Shown: positions 33,481-44,128 of the stretch, one piece after another
How the letters are laid out: every line of letters starts with the position of its first letter
Numbering within the stretch: position 1 is the first letter of the stretch
Source: Hyperoodon ampullatus
Lineage: Eukaryota; Chordata; Mammalia; Artiodactyla; Ziphiidae
DNA: 64,000 nucleotides
NCBI GenBank assembly: GCA_949752795.1
Contig: OX457059.1
Span: 174,170,242-174,234,241, forward strand
Reading direction: 5' to 3'
Notes under the pieces: generated by a model
Told to the model about the DNA's origin: nothing
Databases searched by the model: none
The model's input: the letters and a program-made list of their open reading frames with translations, nothing else
Position numbers and translations under genes: made by a program

Positions 33481-33575
33481 ATATATATATAATATATATA
33501 AAACAATCACTTTATTGTATACCTAAAACTAATACAACATTGTAAATCAACTATATTTCAAAAAAAAAAAGAAAA
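33449..33575 (+). repeat. L1 3' terminus with CA/TA microsatellite
   Basis: A (CA)10-(TA)n array (33449-33501) runs into 'aatcactttattgtatacct', 'aaaactaatacaacattgta' and 'aatcaactatatttc', the last bases of an L1 3' UTR, and an A10 tail. Only about 70 bp of L1 remains. Confidence 0.75.
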
Positions 33576-34160
33576 ACTAATAATTCTGACAGACATCCAT
33601 CAACAAACAAATCACAAGAAAGAGCATTAAGGAGAGGAAAAACTGAGTAATAGGATCATTGAATATCAAGGTGGCTGGCCTATGAAATCTTTTTTTCTAC
33701 GTCTACTCCATTAACTTTTTTAATGTCTGTGATTATATTGCTAGAAAGAGGCCAAATTTAAATGACTGATAATGAGCTAGATTTGCTCTGCTTTTTATCT
33801 ATAAAAGTATTACTGTAGTGCATTACTCGATGCTTCAGCGGTCTAAAGAAATAAAGAAACAAACGTGGCAAAACTGAATACTTCATTTGTTTTCAGAATG
33901 TTTTGCAGCATTTATTGACTTCGGAGAATATGGACAAATGAAAGCCAGTGAAAGATGAAATCCAAGGGCACTCCCTCTGCAGATTGATGGAGAAGGACCA
34001 GCATCCTGGATTTTCAAGTAAGAGAACAAATTAGTATTTGAAGAAAAAATGTGTTAGCCCCAAGCTTAGCAACTAGCTGAGATAGGATTTTGCTGCTCAA
34101 GGCACACAACGCTGGCCATTCAGGCTCTCTGTGAATAAATTATGATCACTCAGTGAGATT
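33576..34160. other. Unique AT-rich sequence
   Basis: No gene or named repeat was recognised. Confidence 0.45.
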
Positions 34161-34175
34161 TAAGAAAATCCAATA

Positions 34176-34396
34176 GGGCTTCCCTGGTGGGACAGTTGTT
34201 GAGAGTCCGCCTGCCAATGCAGGGGACACGGGTTCATGTCCCGGTCCGGGAAGATCCCACATGCCACGGAGCGGCTGGGCCTGTGAGCCATGGCTGCTGA
34301 GCCTGCACGTCCAGAGGCTGTGCTCCACAACGGGAGAGGCTACAACAGGGAGAGGCCCGCGTACAGCAAAAAAAAAAAAAAAAAAAAAAAAAGAAA
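34176..34396 (+). repeat. CHR-type SINE (short form)
   Basis: A complete short copy, from 'gggcttccctggtgggacag' to 'ggcccgcgtacagc', with an A-tail of about 24. The 13-bp target duplication agaaaatccaata at 34163-34175 and 34397-34409 is exact, so the insertion is comparatively young. Confidence 0.95.
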
Positions 34397-34409
34397 AGAA
34401 AATCCAATA

Positions 34410-35610
34410 AATGAAAGTCACCCTTTTCTTTTTAGCCTGTTTCCTCATCTGTATGATTTGTATAAAATTATGGATTTGTATGAGATGCTTTTTAAGGGCC
34501 TGCTTCTACAAAAAATCCATGATTTGATATTTTTAGCAGACAAAAGACGACAGAACATTTTTTTCTATAAAATAGCTTTAAAATGTATTTTTTCATAATG
34601 CTTGTAGAATACAACTTAAACTGCACTTATATTTTCAGGAAAGCTTTCCCTGCTCAAAGAAAAGTGCCTGTGTGCTCTGGTCCTATGATTCAAAGCTGTG
34701 CTCTTCGGATAATTTGTTTTCCAGAATGGAAGGAGGCATCCCCATCATGGACCACCAAAGTAGTTTCTGAGTGCCTTCTCATCCATGAGTGAACAAATGT
34801 CTGATGAGATTCTTAAAAAGTCACAATTTGTGTGTTGTTTTCCAACCACACCTGACAAAGTACTTGTTCAGGAAATTTACTGTTCATTTTAAAACTATTT
34901 TGGCGTTTTGGCTTGGGTTCAAAATAATCTAGTAAAATTATTCAGCTCTTTTTTTTTCTCTTCTCTCATGTAAAATAAAGATATTTTTATTTTTTGTGGA
35001 TAAACACAAAGCTTAGAAAGTAAAAATTAACTTCCTTTAAAAGTGTTTGAACCACTCAGACAATTTAGTAGACATTTTTAATGTTTCCTAGAATTTTTTT
35101 GTTAAACTGAGGGCTGGGACTGGGGTATGATGAGTTTGGCATTAACCACAGGTGCAAAATTGAAGGGGAGACCAGACAGAGTATGAGACATAATATTGTA
35201 ATACAACAGTTAAACAGATAAAATTAACACAAAAAAAATCCATGGTGAGCAAAATATCTCAATTTTACATAAAGATAGGATGAGTGGGGACGCATCATGC
35301 CTCTGACTGGGCCTCCAGGCAGCAATGAAGAGCTTTGCAAACTGATCAAGAAACACTAGGTGATCTGACCACAGTTAGAGTGAGGGGTGCACTGTGTCCC
35401 GGGTTGGATGTCTCAGCTAGGGTTGGCTTCCCCTTCAGAGGAAGATGCAGGGAACACTGAGGTCATAACAGGGAACAATAAAAAGATAAAGTATTACATT
35501 AAGGTAGTGGGTCCTCTGGTGAGCTGGACCTCCTGGCACTGGGACAAGATGACCATGTCTTTCTGGAGAAGTTTCCATACCCACCTTCCATGCAGAGCTT
35601 GGGGCACAAA
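34410..35610. other. Unique AT-rich sequence
   Basis: No repeat or gene was recognised. The 87- and 105-codon frames at 35387-35752 lie on opposite strands of the same DNA and partly overlap the Tigger end. Confidence 0.4.
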
Positions 35611-35690
35611 AGCCTGGCTTCAATTTGTAAAAAATATGCCATGTCTGTGAAGTACAATAAAGTGAAGTGTAATTAAACAAGTTCTGCCTG
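35611..35690 (-). mobile_element. Tigger-type DNA transposon terminus
   Basis: The text 'ggcttcaatttgtaaaaaat', 'tgtctgtgaagtacaataaa' and 'gtgaagtgtaattaaacaag', ending 'ttctgcctg' before TA, is the reverse complement of the Tigger1-like 5' end (caggcataccttgttttattg...). These pogo-superfamily cut-and-paste elements insert at TA. The rest of the element and its transposase are missing. Confidence 0.65.
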
Positions 35691-35868
35691 TATAAGTGAG
35701 AGTGAGACAGACATCTGAATTCATGGAACTTCATCCTGGTAATATGTTCCACTGTTTCTGGGTGAATAATCCTTAAATGATGAAAATTAAGCTTGTGTCT
35801 GTGTGTTATCTCAGGTCTTAACTATATTAGGCCTACAAATTGTTCCATTTCTATCTCCTTTAGATATT

Positions 35869-35887
35869 AACAACAACAACAACAACA
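35869..35887. repeat. (CAA)6 microsatellite
   Basis: A short perfect AAC/CAA array. Confidence 0.9.
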
Positions 35888-35889
35888 AA

Positions 35890-36394
35890 AACTAGCTTGA
35901 AAATATCAATTTAATTTACTACTTTGTCGCAAAGTCTGAAATCATTTTATGCAGCAATATACCCTTCTCAGTTGGTCAGTGACTTCAATCTCTTCATACC
36001 TGTAGAAACTTCACTTTATTTCATCAGTAATTCAGTGCGTAGGATTAAAAACATCATAAAAACATCAGCCAGATGTTGGTCAGACATATTGGCATTCTGT
36101 GCACTCTAAATCATCCCAATGATCCACATGAAAACAAGATTTTACACTCGTGTCCGAAAGTCTAATGTCAGTTAAGAAGTCAGAGTGCCTGCAAGAAAGA
36201 AGTCAACGTAATAACACAGAAGAACTTGTCCGTAAAGCTTAACATGGAACCACTTTGAAAGAAAAAGTCAGGCAGGTGAGAGGTGCTTCTGTGCTTAGTA
36301 GAGCCCATGCCCATAGGGATGTATAGGAGTGTATAATGACAAATAAATAGACAAATACCAGGCTTTGAAGGGCAATGAGAGAAGAACAAAGATT
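35890..36394. other. Unique sequence
   Basis: No gene or named repeat was recognised. Confidence 0.4.
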
Positions 36395-36700
36395 AAGAAG
36401 CCTTATCTCTATCTTGCAGGCAATGAGGGGCCATTGAATGTTTTAATGGAAAGAGCGTCCTGATTAGATTTTGGTATAGAAATACAGCTCTGGAGGCTGA
36501 CTAGGTTTTGGAGTCAAAGAAGACAATGAGAAAGGTGTTCTAATAATCTGGTTAACATGATGAAACTATGACCTGAGGATGTGGGAGTGTAAGAAGAAGA
36601 TGACAGGAAGTATTAGGGAAATCTTAAGGAGACAGTGTTGAAAGGTTTGCTATGGATCACATATAGGCTTTCAAGGAGAGCGCAAGATAGAGATGTCTGG
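36395..36700 (+). repeat. L2-like fragment
   Basis: The text 'ggcaatgaggggccattgaa', 'gcgtcctgattagattttgg' and 'atacagctctggaggctg' resembles the '..aatggggagccattgaagg..gtgacatgatcagattt..actctggctgc..' text of an ancient mammalian repeat that I associate with L2. The assignment is from memory. Confidence 0.4.
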
Positions 36701-36732
36701 GGGATATAATCATCAAAAAAAAAAAAAAAAAG

Positions 36733-36911
36733 GAACATCACAATTACACAAAATTGTTTTAGAGAATCTAGATAGTATACTAGAAATCTCAAACAAGTGC
36801 CTTATATACCAGAGAACAGGAAACACATTAACTCTATTTATGGATGACATTTTATATCCAGAAAAGGAAAACAAAAAACAAAAACCAGAAACTAATAAAA
36901 ATTACTAGAAT
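36733..36911 (+). repeat. Old L1 ORF2 fragment (host of nested insertion), part 1
   Basis: A decayed plus-strand L1 reverse-transcriptase segment. 'taactctatttatggatgac' corresponds to the LFADDMIL catalytic block with the first D changed to a non-matching codon. Sequence stops at 36911 inside a target duplication and resumes at 37690. Confidence 0.7.
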
Positions 36912-37689
36912 GGAGAAAAAGGAACTCCCATACACTGTTGGTGGTACTGTAAATTGGTGCAGCCACTATGGAGAATAGTACGGAGGTTCCTCAAAAAACT
37001 AAACATATAGCTACCATATGACTCAGAAATTCTACTCCTGGGTATATATCCAAAAAACAAACAAACAAACAAATAAAAAGCCAAAAACACTAATTTGAAA
37101 AGATACATGCACTCCAATGTTCATAGCAGCATTATTTATAGTTGACAAGACATGGAAGCAACTTAAGGGTCCATCAACAGATGAATGAATAAAGATGGTG
37201 TGGTATATATGTATACAATGGAATATTACTCAGCCATAAAAAATAATGAAATTTTGCTTTTCGCAACAAATTTGATGGACTTGAAGGGCATTATGCTAAG
37301 TGAAATAAGTCAGACACAGAAAGACAAATACTGTATGATACCACTTATATGTGGAATCTCAAAAATAAAACAAACTAGTGAATATAGAAAAATGAAGCAG
37401 ACTCACAGATATAGAGAACAAACTAGTGGTTACCAGTGGGGAGAAGGAAGGGGACAGGGGCAATATAATGGGTGAGGGATTAAGAGGCACAAACTGTTAT
37501 GTATAAAATATATAATCCACAAAGATATATTCTACAACCCAGAGAATATAGCCAATAGTTTATAATAACTATAAATGGACTATAACCTTTAAAAAATTGT
37601 GAATCATTACTTTGTACACCTGTAACTTATATAATATCATACATCAACTGTACCTTGATTAAAACAAATAGACCCAGAAAAAATAAAAT
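36912..37689 (+). mobile_element. Younger 5'-truncated L1 nested in the old L1
   Basis: The flanking duplication aaattactagaat (36899-36911 and 37690-37702) is exact, and the host L1 continues across it. The insert starts near the Cys-rich C-terminal region of ORF2 ('ccatacactgttggtggtac') and encodes [20 protein letters not shown] in the 37185 frame. It ends with a 3' UTR ('tttgtacacctgtaacttat', 'atcatacatcaactgtacct') and an A-rich tail. Frameshifts and stops make it inactive. Confidence 0.85.
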
Positions 37690-37876
37690 AAATTACTAGA
37701 ATATATAATAACATTTGGTAAGGTGGCTGGATACAAGCTAAATATACAAAACCATAGTTTTCTTCTCTACTTTCAATAATTAGAAATGAAAATGAGTACA
37801 AATTATTCCATTTTTCCAAGCTAACAAGAACTATAAAATATCTAGGAATATGCTTAATAAGAAAGATAAAAGATCT
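37690..37876 (+). repeat. Old L1 ORF2 fragment, part 2
   Basis: The text 'catttggtaaggtggctgga' and 'aaatatctaggaatatgctt' matches the L1 block encoding GKVAGYK...IKYLGINL, directly downstream of the FADD block of part 1. This confirms collinearity across the nested L1. Confidence 0.8.
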
Positions 37877-38069
37877 GGGGCTTCCCTGGTGGTGCAGTGG
37901 TTGAGAGTCCGCCTGCCGATGCAGGGGACATGGGCTTGTGCCCCAGTCCAGGAAGATCCCACATTGCCGTGGAGCAGCTGGCCCCATGAGCTATGTCTGC
38001 TGAGCCTGTGCGTCCGGAGCCTGTGCTCCGCAGAGGGAGAGGCCACAACAGTGAGAGGCCCACGCACTA

Positions 38070-38152
<83 letters not shown>
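37877..38152 (+). repeat. CHR-type SINE (short form) with a (TA)n tail
   Basis: A complete short CHR copy inserted into the old L1. In place of a plain A-tail, 'acaaaa' runs into an almost perfect TA array (38074-38152, about 40 units). Target duplications are not clear. The Tyr/Ile-rich end of the 106-codon frame here is this array. Confidence 0.93.
38074..38152. repeat. (TA)40 microsatellite
   Basis: A near-perfect TA array grown from the SINE tail. Such tracts are prone to length change and cruciform extrusion. Confidence 0.97.
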
Positions 38153-38155
<3 letters not shown>

Positions 38156-38285
38156 TATAAATCCTATTAAAGAACATAAAATAGGTCAGGTAGGCATTAG
38201 CTGCAAATATCATTTTCTTGGGTAGGAAAACTTAAAATCATAAAAGTATTAATTCTTCCCAAATAATATACACATATGATGCACT
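38153..38285 (+). repeat. Old L1 ORF2 fragment, part 3
   Basis: The text 'attttcttgggtaggaaaac' and 'aagtattaattcttcccaaa' corresponds to the L1 block encoding [13 protein letters not shown], in order after part 2. The match fades near 38285. Confidence 0.7.
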
Positions 38286-38815
38286 TTTATTCAGAAGAAA
38301 ACTTTATTTTGAACTAAATAAAATGGCTTGAGAGGCCAGGTATAAGGCAGAGACAATCCTGCTCACGAAATTCCACATTCTACATGCATATCACAATGTG
38401 CTCTAGTCTTAGGTTGAAACCACATGACTGACCTGACCAACGGACTGTACTTGAGGATTAATGTGGTTCTTCATTCACTTTTCTTTTGCAAAGACAAATT
38501 CAGAAGCTGCACTTTGAAATGGCAGTTCCACAAGGAATACCTGCATCCTCGGTCCTCAATAGGAGGAAAGCTGCACTAACCCACCCCACCCCTCCTTGGG
38601 AGTTTGCAAGAGACACACCTGTGTTGAGTTAAGCATTAAAACTTCAAGGTTAATTGTTTATTCTTTGCCTAGCTGAATCTAACTGAAACAATATGGAAAA
38701 GTAAATATTTTAGAATAGACTGTAGAATTTTAAATATCAGAATAGTGATGAAGCACTTGACTTAATCTATTTAAAAATGAACATAAAGCCATTAACATAA
38801 AAAGCAGTATTACAC
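38286..38815. other. Unassigned interval between L1 parts
   Basis: About 530 bp not recognisable as L1, lying between two collinear parts of the same old element, so it may be a further insertion. Phrases such as 'aaaccacatgactgacctga' and 'tgaatctaactgaaacaata' hint at a MaLR-type LTR, but I cannot support a family or borders. Confidence 0.3.
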
Positions 38816-39800
38816 TGACATGACAGAAGTCCATAATAGGAGGTCTATATAGAAAGTAAGTGTGTACAGAAACAAGAGATGACAAAAGAGCTATTTCAAC
38901 TCAGGATGGTGACACAGGGGTACTTAATAAATGGTGTTGACATAATTAGCTGTCCATTTAGAAGAAAACAAAACTAAATGTCTACTTATACCATAGTCAA
39001 ACAAAATCTTTAAAAATACACGAATATTTTGACAATTGTTTGGGAGATATTTGTGTCATTGAAAAACAAAGAGCCATAAATTAAAGGAGGCCTATCTGAC
39101 CACATTTTTCTTTTTAAATGGTAAAAGATAACAAACAGAAACAAACCATGTACTGAAAAAACTATTTGCAACATATACAAATAACAAAGGGTATGCATCA
39201 CCAGGATTTTACAAATTGAAAAGAAAAAGACAAAAATCTTTTATGGAGTGTTGAGTCATAGAAAAGGCAATCCAAATGGCCAGTATACATATGAAAAGAA
39301 GCTGAACCCCATTGTCAGAGAAATGCAAATTAAGACAGCTGTGAGAAAGCTTTTTTATTTTTTTTTAAATCCCACTAGTATAGCAAAAATTTTAAAGTTC
39401 AACAGGAGTTGTTATGGATGGGGGTGCTTGAAAATAGTCATTTTCATAAATTACTGGTAGGAATTTGAATTGCTACAGCCTGTTAGAGTCATTTATTAAA
39501 TAAAGATGTGCATACTCTTTTTCTCTAGCAGTCTTTTTTTTTTTTTTTGGTAACATAAAATACAGAAATGTAAAAAGCAGTAATACGTAAGAATACCTGA
39601 ATAAAAATATTGTGTTGTGTATGTTGGCAAGAAAAAAAAAATCAGGACCAATAAGAATATTATCACATTATTAGCAAGAATGAGTTGTATAGCTCTCGAT
39701 GGGGAGAATGTCCGTGATGCTGTATTAAGTGAGAAAACTCAATTACAGGGTAAGGAGTTTGTTATGATCTTTTTCTGAAAAGCTAAGTGGCAACACCATA
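38816..39800 (+). repeat. Old L1 ORF2 3' part
   Basis: Plus-strand L1M text includes 'taataaatggtgttgacata', 'actatttgcaacatatacaa', 'gctgaaccccattgtcagag', 'aatgcaaattaagacagctg' and 'ttgtatagctctcgatgggg', the last near the element's C-terminal region. It follows in order the parts at 36733-38285. Many indels are present, and the end is placed only approximately. Confidence 0.65.
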
Positions 39801-40570
39801 ACCCTCTCTGTGCATACTGCTAAGTTTATATAACCTCTCGACCACACCAAGCTAAGGACAGCTACCACCAGCGTTAACGGGTTAACCTCCAAAACAGATC
39901 CATGGGTAGAAGAGGAAAGATACTTCTCTTTAAAAATTGCCTCTCTGTACTTTTTTTCCCCACTACTAATAATGAGAATATATTGGGTTTTTTTAGACTA
40001 ATAAATAAGATTTGACAAGAAAAAGCATTGAGGATGCAGAAAGTCCATCAGGTTTGAAGGTCTGGGGACTCAGGGACAAAGGGTACAGTCCCTTATCTGT
40101 CATCCTTAGAAACCTCAGGAAGAAGACCTGAAAGACAGGTTTGACCTGATGGACAGGCTGGTGCTCTGGAAACACAGGTGTGTCTCAGTTGAAGCAGAAG
40201 GAAGACACTCAAGGTAAATGCCACCAAAACGGGCAGGTATTGGTGTGTATTGATGCTCTGCTAGCTGCCGAGGGCACATCTCCAGGTGAGCTCCAGGCGA
40301 GATTCTGAGGATTGGTAAATGGAGGAAATATCATGGTCGCTCTCTGCAACTTTATACTTACCGTAAGTAGGAAGAACTGAGTATTTTTTATGTAATTGAG
40401 TAAAATAAGGTAACATCAAGTTAAAGTCTAAAAGATTAGCCATTCTGACTATGGTGTGATTACCGTGGTTCTTTTAGGTACATCTGACACTTTGTCCCCT
40501 GAGAGACTCGTAGTGGGGCAGCCCGACCTTACCGAAAGAACCAGGGCTACCTATAACCGTGGATTCACCC
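39801..40570. other. Unique sequence
   Basis: No gene or named repeat was recognised. An 11-bp inverted repeat (gtccatcaggt and acctgatggac) lies at 40045-40156. Confidence 0.4.
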
Positions 40571-40572
40571 TT

Positions 40573-40700
40573 ACTAGCTGTTCACCACTCTAAGCTCAGT
40601 CTTCTCATCTGTAAAAACCTTCAGACCTTGTACGTATTAGAAATAACAGTTACAATATTCCTAATAAATGGTAAGTGCTCAGTTTACGCTGGTGTTCTTT
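40573..40700 (+). repeat. MIR
   Basis: The text 'ttactagctgttcaccactc', 'agtcttctcatctgtaaaaa' and 'aataaatggtaagtgctcag' follows MIR in sense orientation from the tRNA-like end through the core to a reworked 3' end. Confidence 0.7.
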
Positions 40701-41716
40701 TTGTAAGAGTTATTTTCTTGGTAGTTAAATTTTTGGGGGGAGCACAAATTAAAGGAATGGAAATTATAAATTATTTTATATTTCTTTAGCTTTCAAAATA
40801 AAAGCTGCTTATTTCATAGGTTATTAGTTATAAAATACCTACATTAATACATTTGAAATAACTGAGCTCTTCCCACATCACCTTGTTTTAATGTTAATGA
40901 TGATGATGGTGATAATATCAACAATAATTTTGATAAAATAATTCTAGCCATCAGATAGGTGTGGCCTACTATTGTTATATATTACACTTAATCACACCGT
41001 GAATAGAGTATATTGATATCTGGAATAATTACAACATCCTATGAAAAGGTGATAGAAGTTTGAGGGAGGAAAAACAAAGATACGGCCCTTGCAGACCATG
41101 ATTTAAAGATCTCAGGTCGAAGAAAGACTTGTCTGGTTTGTTTTCTATAAACCCAACACAAACATAGAAAAGCAAGGAGCCCTTGTGAATTGACATCCAG
41201 TAAAATAATTGCTGAGATGATTTTTAGGAAATCTTAACTTGCTATGAAATGACAAATAATTTTTCCAACTTTACTAATCATTTTTAAGGTCTAAATATGT
41301 GAATAAATGCAAAATACATCTGCGGTGATGCTGTCACTTTATCCAACAGTCTCAATTTGCTGCAATATGCCAAGATCAGATTTATTTATGTTGTAAACTA
41401 GAACAGTTAAACCCCAGAAGTATCCACACTCCTATCAAGTGTCTCCTCACATCCCGAGTGTTAATGAGCTCAATTAGAACCTGGCCTGTCTTGAGCTGTG
41501 GCTCCCCAGCATCTGTGAAAGGGATACGGACATGAAACAAAGGGTTGCAAAGCAGAGTTTAACAGCAGCTCAGTTTAAAGCAAAGGTAGTTAGTCCTATC
41601 TCTGGCTTTGTTTTACTCTCATAAAGAGCTCCAGGGGCATCTTGGAGTAAAGGCCCTACCTTGTTCCTGCTTCAGGCTTTCCTGAGTGTTGGAAAGATAG
41701 GAAGTTAAGACAACGG
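40701..41716. other. Unique AT-rich sequence
   Basis: No gene or named repeat was recognised. The part at 41330-41520 is balanced, repeat-free sequence. Confidence 0.4.
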
Positions 41717-41960
41717 TGGCTCGCAAAGAAGTTTTTTTGTTTTTGTTTTTGTTTGTTTGTTTGTTTTGGCATGGGAAATAGTTTAATGCAGAATGGATGA
41801 AAAATATGCATTAGACCTATTCTAAATCAACTGGTTTATTAACTCAGTAAATCAGATTTAGTGAGTCAAACTAGCTTTACCTGATTTCTTATCCAGGGGA
41901 TAGCTGTTCATAGTAATTTTTGTCACAGAACAGTAAATAAAATGGTCGCAAAGAAGTTTT
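41717..41960 (-). pseudogene. Truncated processed retrocopy (mRNA 3' end), source unknown
   Basis: The flanks repeat: tggctcgcaaagaagtttt (41717-41735) and tggtcgcaaagaagtttt (41943-41960), one base different in length. Between them is about 207 bp with a T/G-rich tract at the left, the complement of an A-tail with C interruptions. Read on the minus strand, the body contains 'gcattaaactatttcccatg' just before the tail, so an ATTAAA polyadenylation signal sits about 15 bases upstream of the A-tract. The sequence is not L1, CHR or another repeat I know, which points to the 3' UTR of a cellular mRNA copied by L1 machinery. I do not recognise the gene. Confidence 0.7.
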
Positions 41961-42036
41961 GAGCTGATAGCGGCAGGTCAGCACTTATCCAAGTGTGTTC
42001 CAGAAAACTGGCTTGTGGGAGGTTATTCTGAAGTTT

Positions 42037-42061
42037 AAAACAACAGCAACAACAACAACAG
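42037..42061. repeat. (CAA)n microsatellite
   Basis: A CAA array with one CAG unit. Confidence 0.9.
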
Positions 42062-42139
42062 TATCAATTTAATGCCCATTATGTCGTGGAATTCTAGTTT
42101 AAAAACAGGTATGCAGGATTTTTGTTGGATTTGGGTATT

Positions 42140-42214
42140 TTTCTTTTTTATTCTTCCTTCCTTCCTCCCTCCTCCCTCTTCTCATCTTTCCTGTCTCTCT
42201 CTCTCTTTCTTTCT
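42140..42214. repeat. Pyrimidine-rich TTCC/TC tract
   Basis: Runs of TTCC, CCT and TC units over about 75 bp. Confidence 0.88.
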
Positions 42215-43650
42215 GTAATGTTTTCCAGAGTTATTATTACTTATTTGGATCTCCATGATGTGAATTGTATGTCGGGGAGAGCAAGTAGATTTTGAAGTAG
42301 TTCCCAAAGTTATTGAATCATTAAGGTCTTTTTTCTTAAGACATTTCACAAAACAGGCAAACCTTGGATGTACTTTGGGGATCATGGCTGTCGTTGCTTA
42401 ATTCCCATCCTGGAAGAGAAATGTCACAAGGGTAAAATATCACCAAGTTGCCTTTGCCGATTTAGAATGCTATAAAAGCAGACCTGACCAAGGATTGTGC
42501 TTGTCGGTGCCTTATCCATGGAGAAAGGGTTTGGTAAGCAAATTAATAAAGTGAACTAGAGTTTTCCATACTGCGTTCTGAGATATTAATAGGTATTCCA
42601 TGAAAAAGGATTTCATGGGCAAATAAGTTCAGGAATCCCTGTGTGCATCTCTCCTGGGAGACCAATGATGCATATCTACACAGCAAGGGCTCCGGACAGA
42701 TCCCAGGACCCCATCTGACTGTTCACTCCAGGATTCCCTGAGAGCAGTGAGCAATGGAGCCATCCCTGAGCCCCTCTTTCCTTCTTTCCAGGAAAATAAT
42801 CTGCTATAATCTGGGAAGCGCTGTTATAAATCAAGCCGAGTAATCTCTCTATGACCATCATATGAAAATTGTTGAGCCGCCACAGGCTCAAAACGGAAAG
42901 GAGAGGAAGGACGGGATAGAGGAGGGAAGGAGTTGGCGTGGGGAGGAGGAGAAGTGAGAAACCCGACTGCTCATCCCTGGTCTCTTATGTCAGGGACTCG
43001 GCGTGTCTTTCAAGGGGGTATGAACCCTTCCTCGTAGTCCGGTGTGGAGACCCTCAGGCCTTCACTGCTCCTCTGCCCTGGAGGCCCCAAGCCACTTCCA
43101 GATCCAGGTGTGCAACCACACAGCGGAAATAAACAGGTCACCCGGCAGTTTCAAGCATTAATCACTTGCTTATATATTCAGTTATCAATTGTGCACCATT
43201 CTAATCTATCAAAGGAAGCTTCCTCTACCTGGAGATGTTTTATCAGCTTACTGTATCCATTTCAGAGAATAGGCAGCTTTGAGGAGGCTGGCTTATGATT
43301 CACGTCTTTGCTTGTTCAGATTGGTCTTTGTAGGTCCTGTTAGCCCACATTTGTCAAGCTGGTCACCTACCACCACCCGCATGTTGGGTGACATTTTGGA
43401 TCCTGATTGAGAATGTCTGAAGATTGTCAAAGTGCAATAACTCATGTCCGGGTTTCCTATAATATGTTAATAACAGTGAAAAAAAACTGTCAGAATTTAA
43501 TTGAGTCCTTGCAAATATACACAAACTCTTGCTCTGTAGTGGAAGATTAGCTCTCTTGACAGTGATTTTTGGAAGTCTGTGTGCTTCCCAAAGTTTAACT
43601 TAGGCACCAGAGTGAAACTTTAAGCATCTCTACTATTTGTATTTCTCAAT
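42215..43650. other. Unique sequence
   Basis: No gene or named repeat was recognised. The purine-rich stretch 42895-42960 and the GC-richer part to 43140 give short overlapping frames only. Confidence 0.4.
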
Positions 43651-44128
43651 AAAGACTGGCAACTTAACACAACATTGTAAATCAATTATATGCCAATATT
43701 TTTTTTTGTTTTTAAAGGGAGTGGAGTTCTGACACATGCTACAACATGGCTGAAACTTGAAGACATGCTAACTGAAATAAGCAGACACAAAAGGACAAAT
43801 ACCATGATTCCACTTATATGAGGTACCTAAAATAGGGAAATTCATAGAGACAAAAAGTAAATAGTGGTTGCCAGGGTCTTGGGGTGCAGGAGGAATGGGG
43901 ACCTTTTGTTTAATCAATATAGAGTTTAAGGTTAAGAAGAGGAAGACGTTCTAGAGAAGGATGGAGGTGATGGTTACACAACAATGTGAACGTGCTTAAT
44001 GTCACCAAATTACACACTTAAAAAAGAATAAAATGGTAGATGTGTTATGTATATTTTGCTACAATAAAAATAAATAAATATATTTTTAAGTGGATTGACC
44101 AAAAAAAAAAAAAAAAAGACTGGCAACT
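43651..44128 (+). mobile_element. L1 retrocopy: L1 tail plus apparent 3'-transduced L1M end
   Basis: The 14-bp duplication aaagactggcaact is exact at 43651-43664 and 44115-44128. The insert begins with only the last ~35 bases of an L1 3' end ('taacacaacattgtaaatca'). It continues through T/G-rich linker into an older L1M 3' end ('caacatggctgaaacttgaa', 'cttatatgaggtacctaaaa', 'gtgatggttacacaacaatg') and finishes with 'aagtggattgacc' and an A17 tail. The simplest reading is that transcription ran past the L1 polyadenylation site into neighbouring DNA, giving 3' transduction with severe 5' truncation. Confidence 0.75.

Noticed and set aside
35387..35752. Opposed 87- and 105-codon frames
   Set aside because: They overlap on opposite strands and run into the Tigger terminus.
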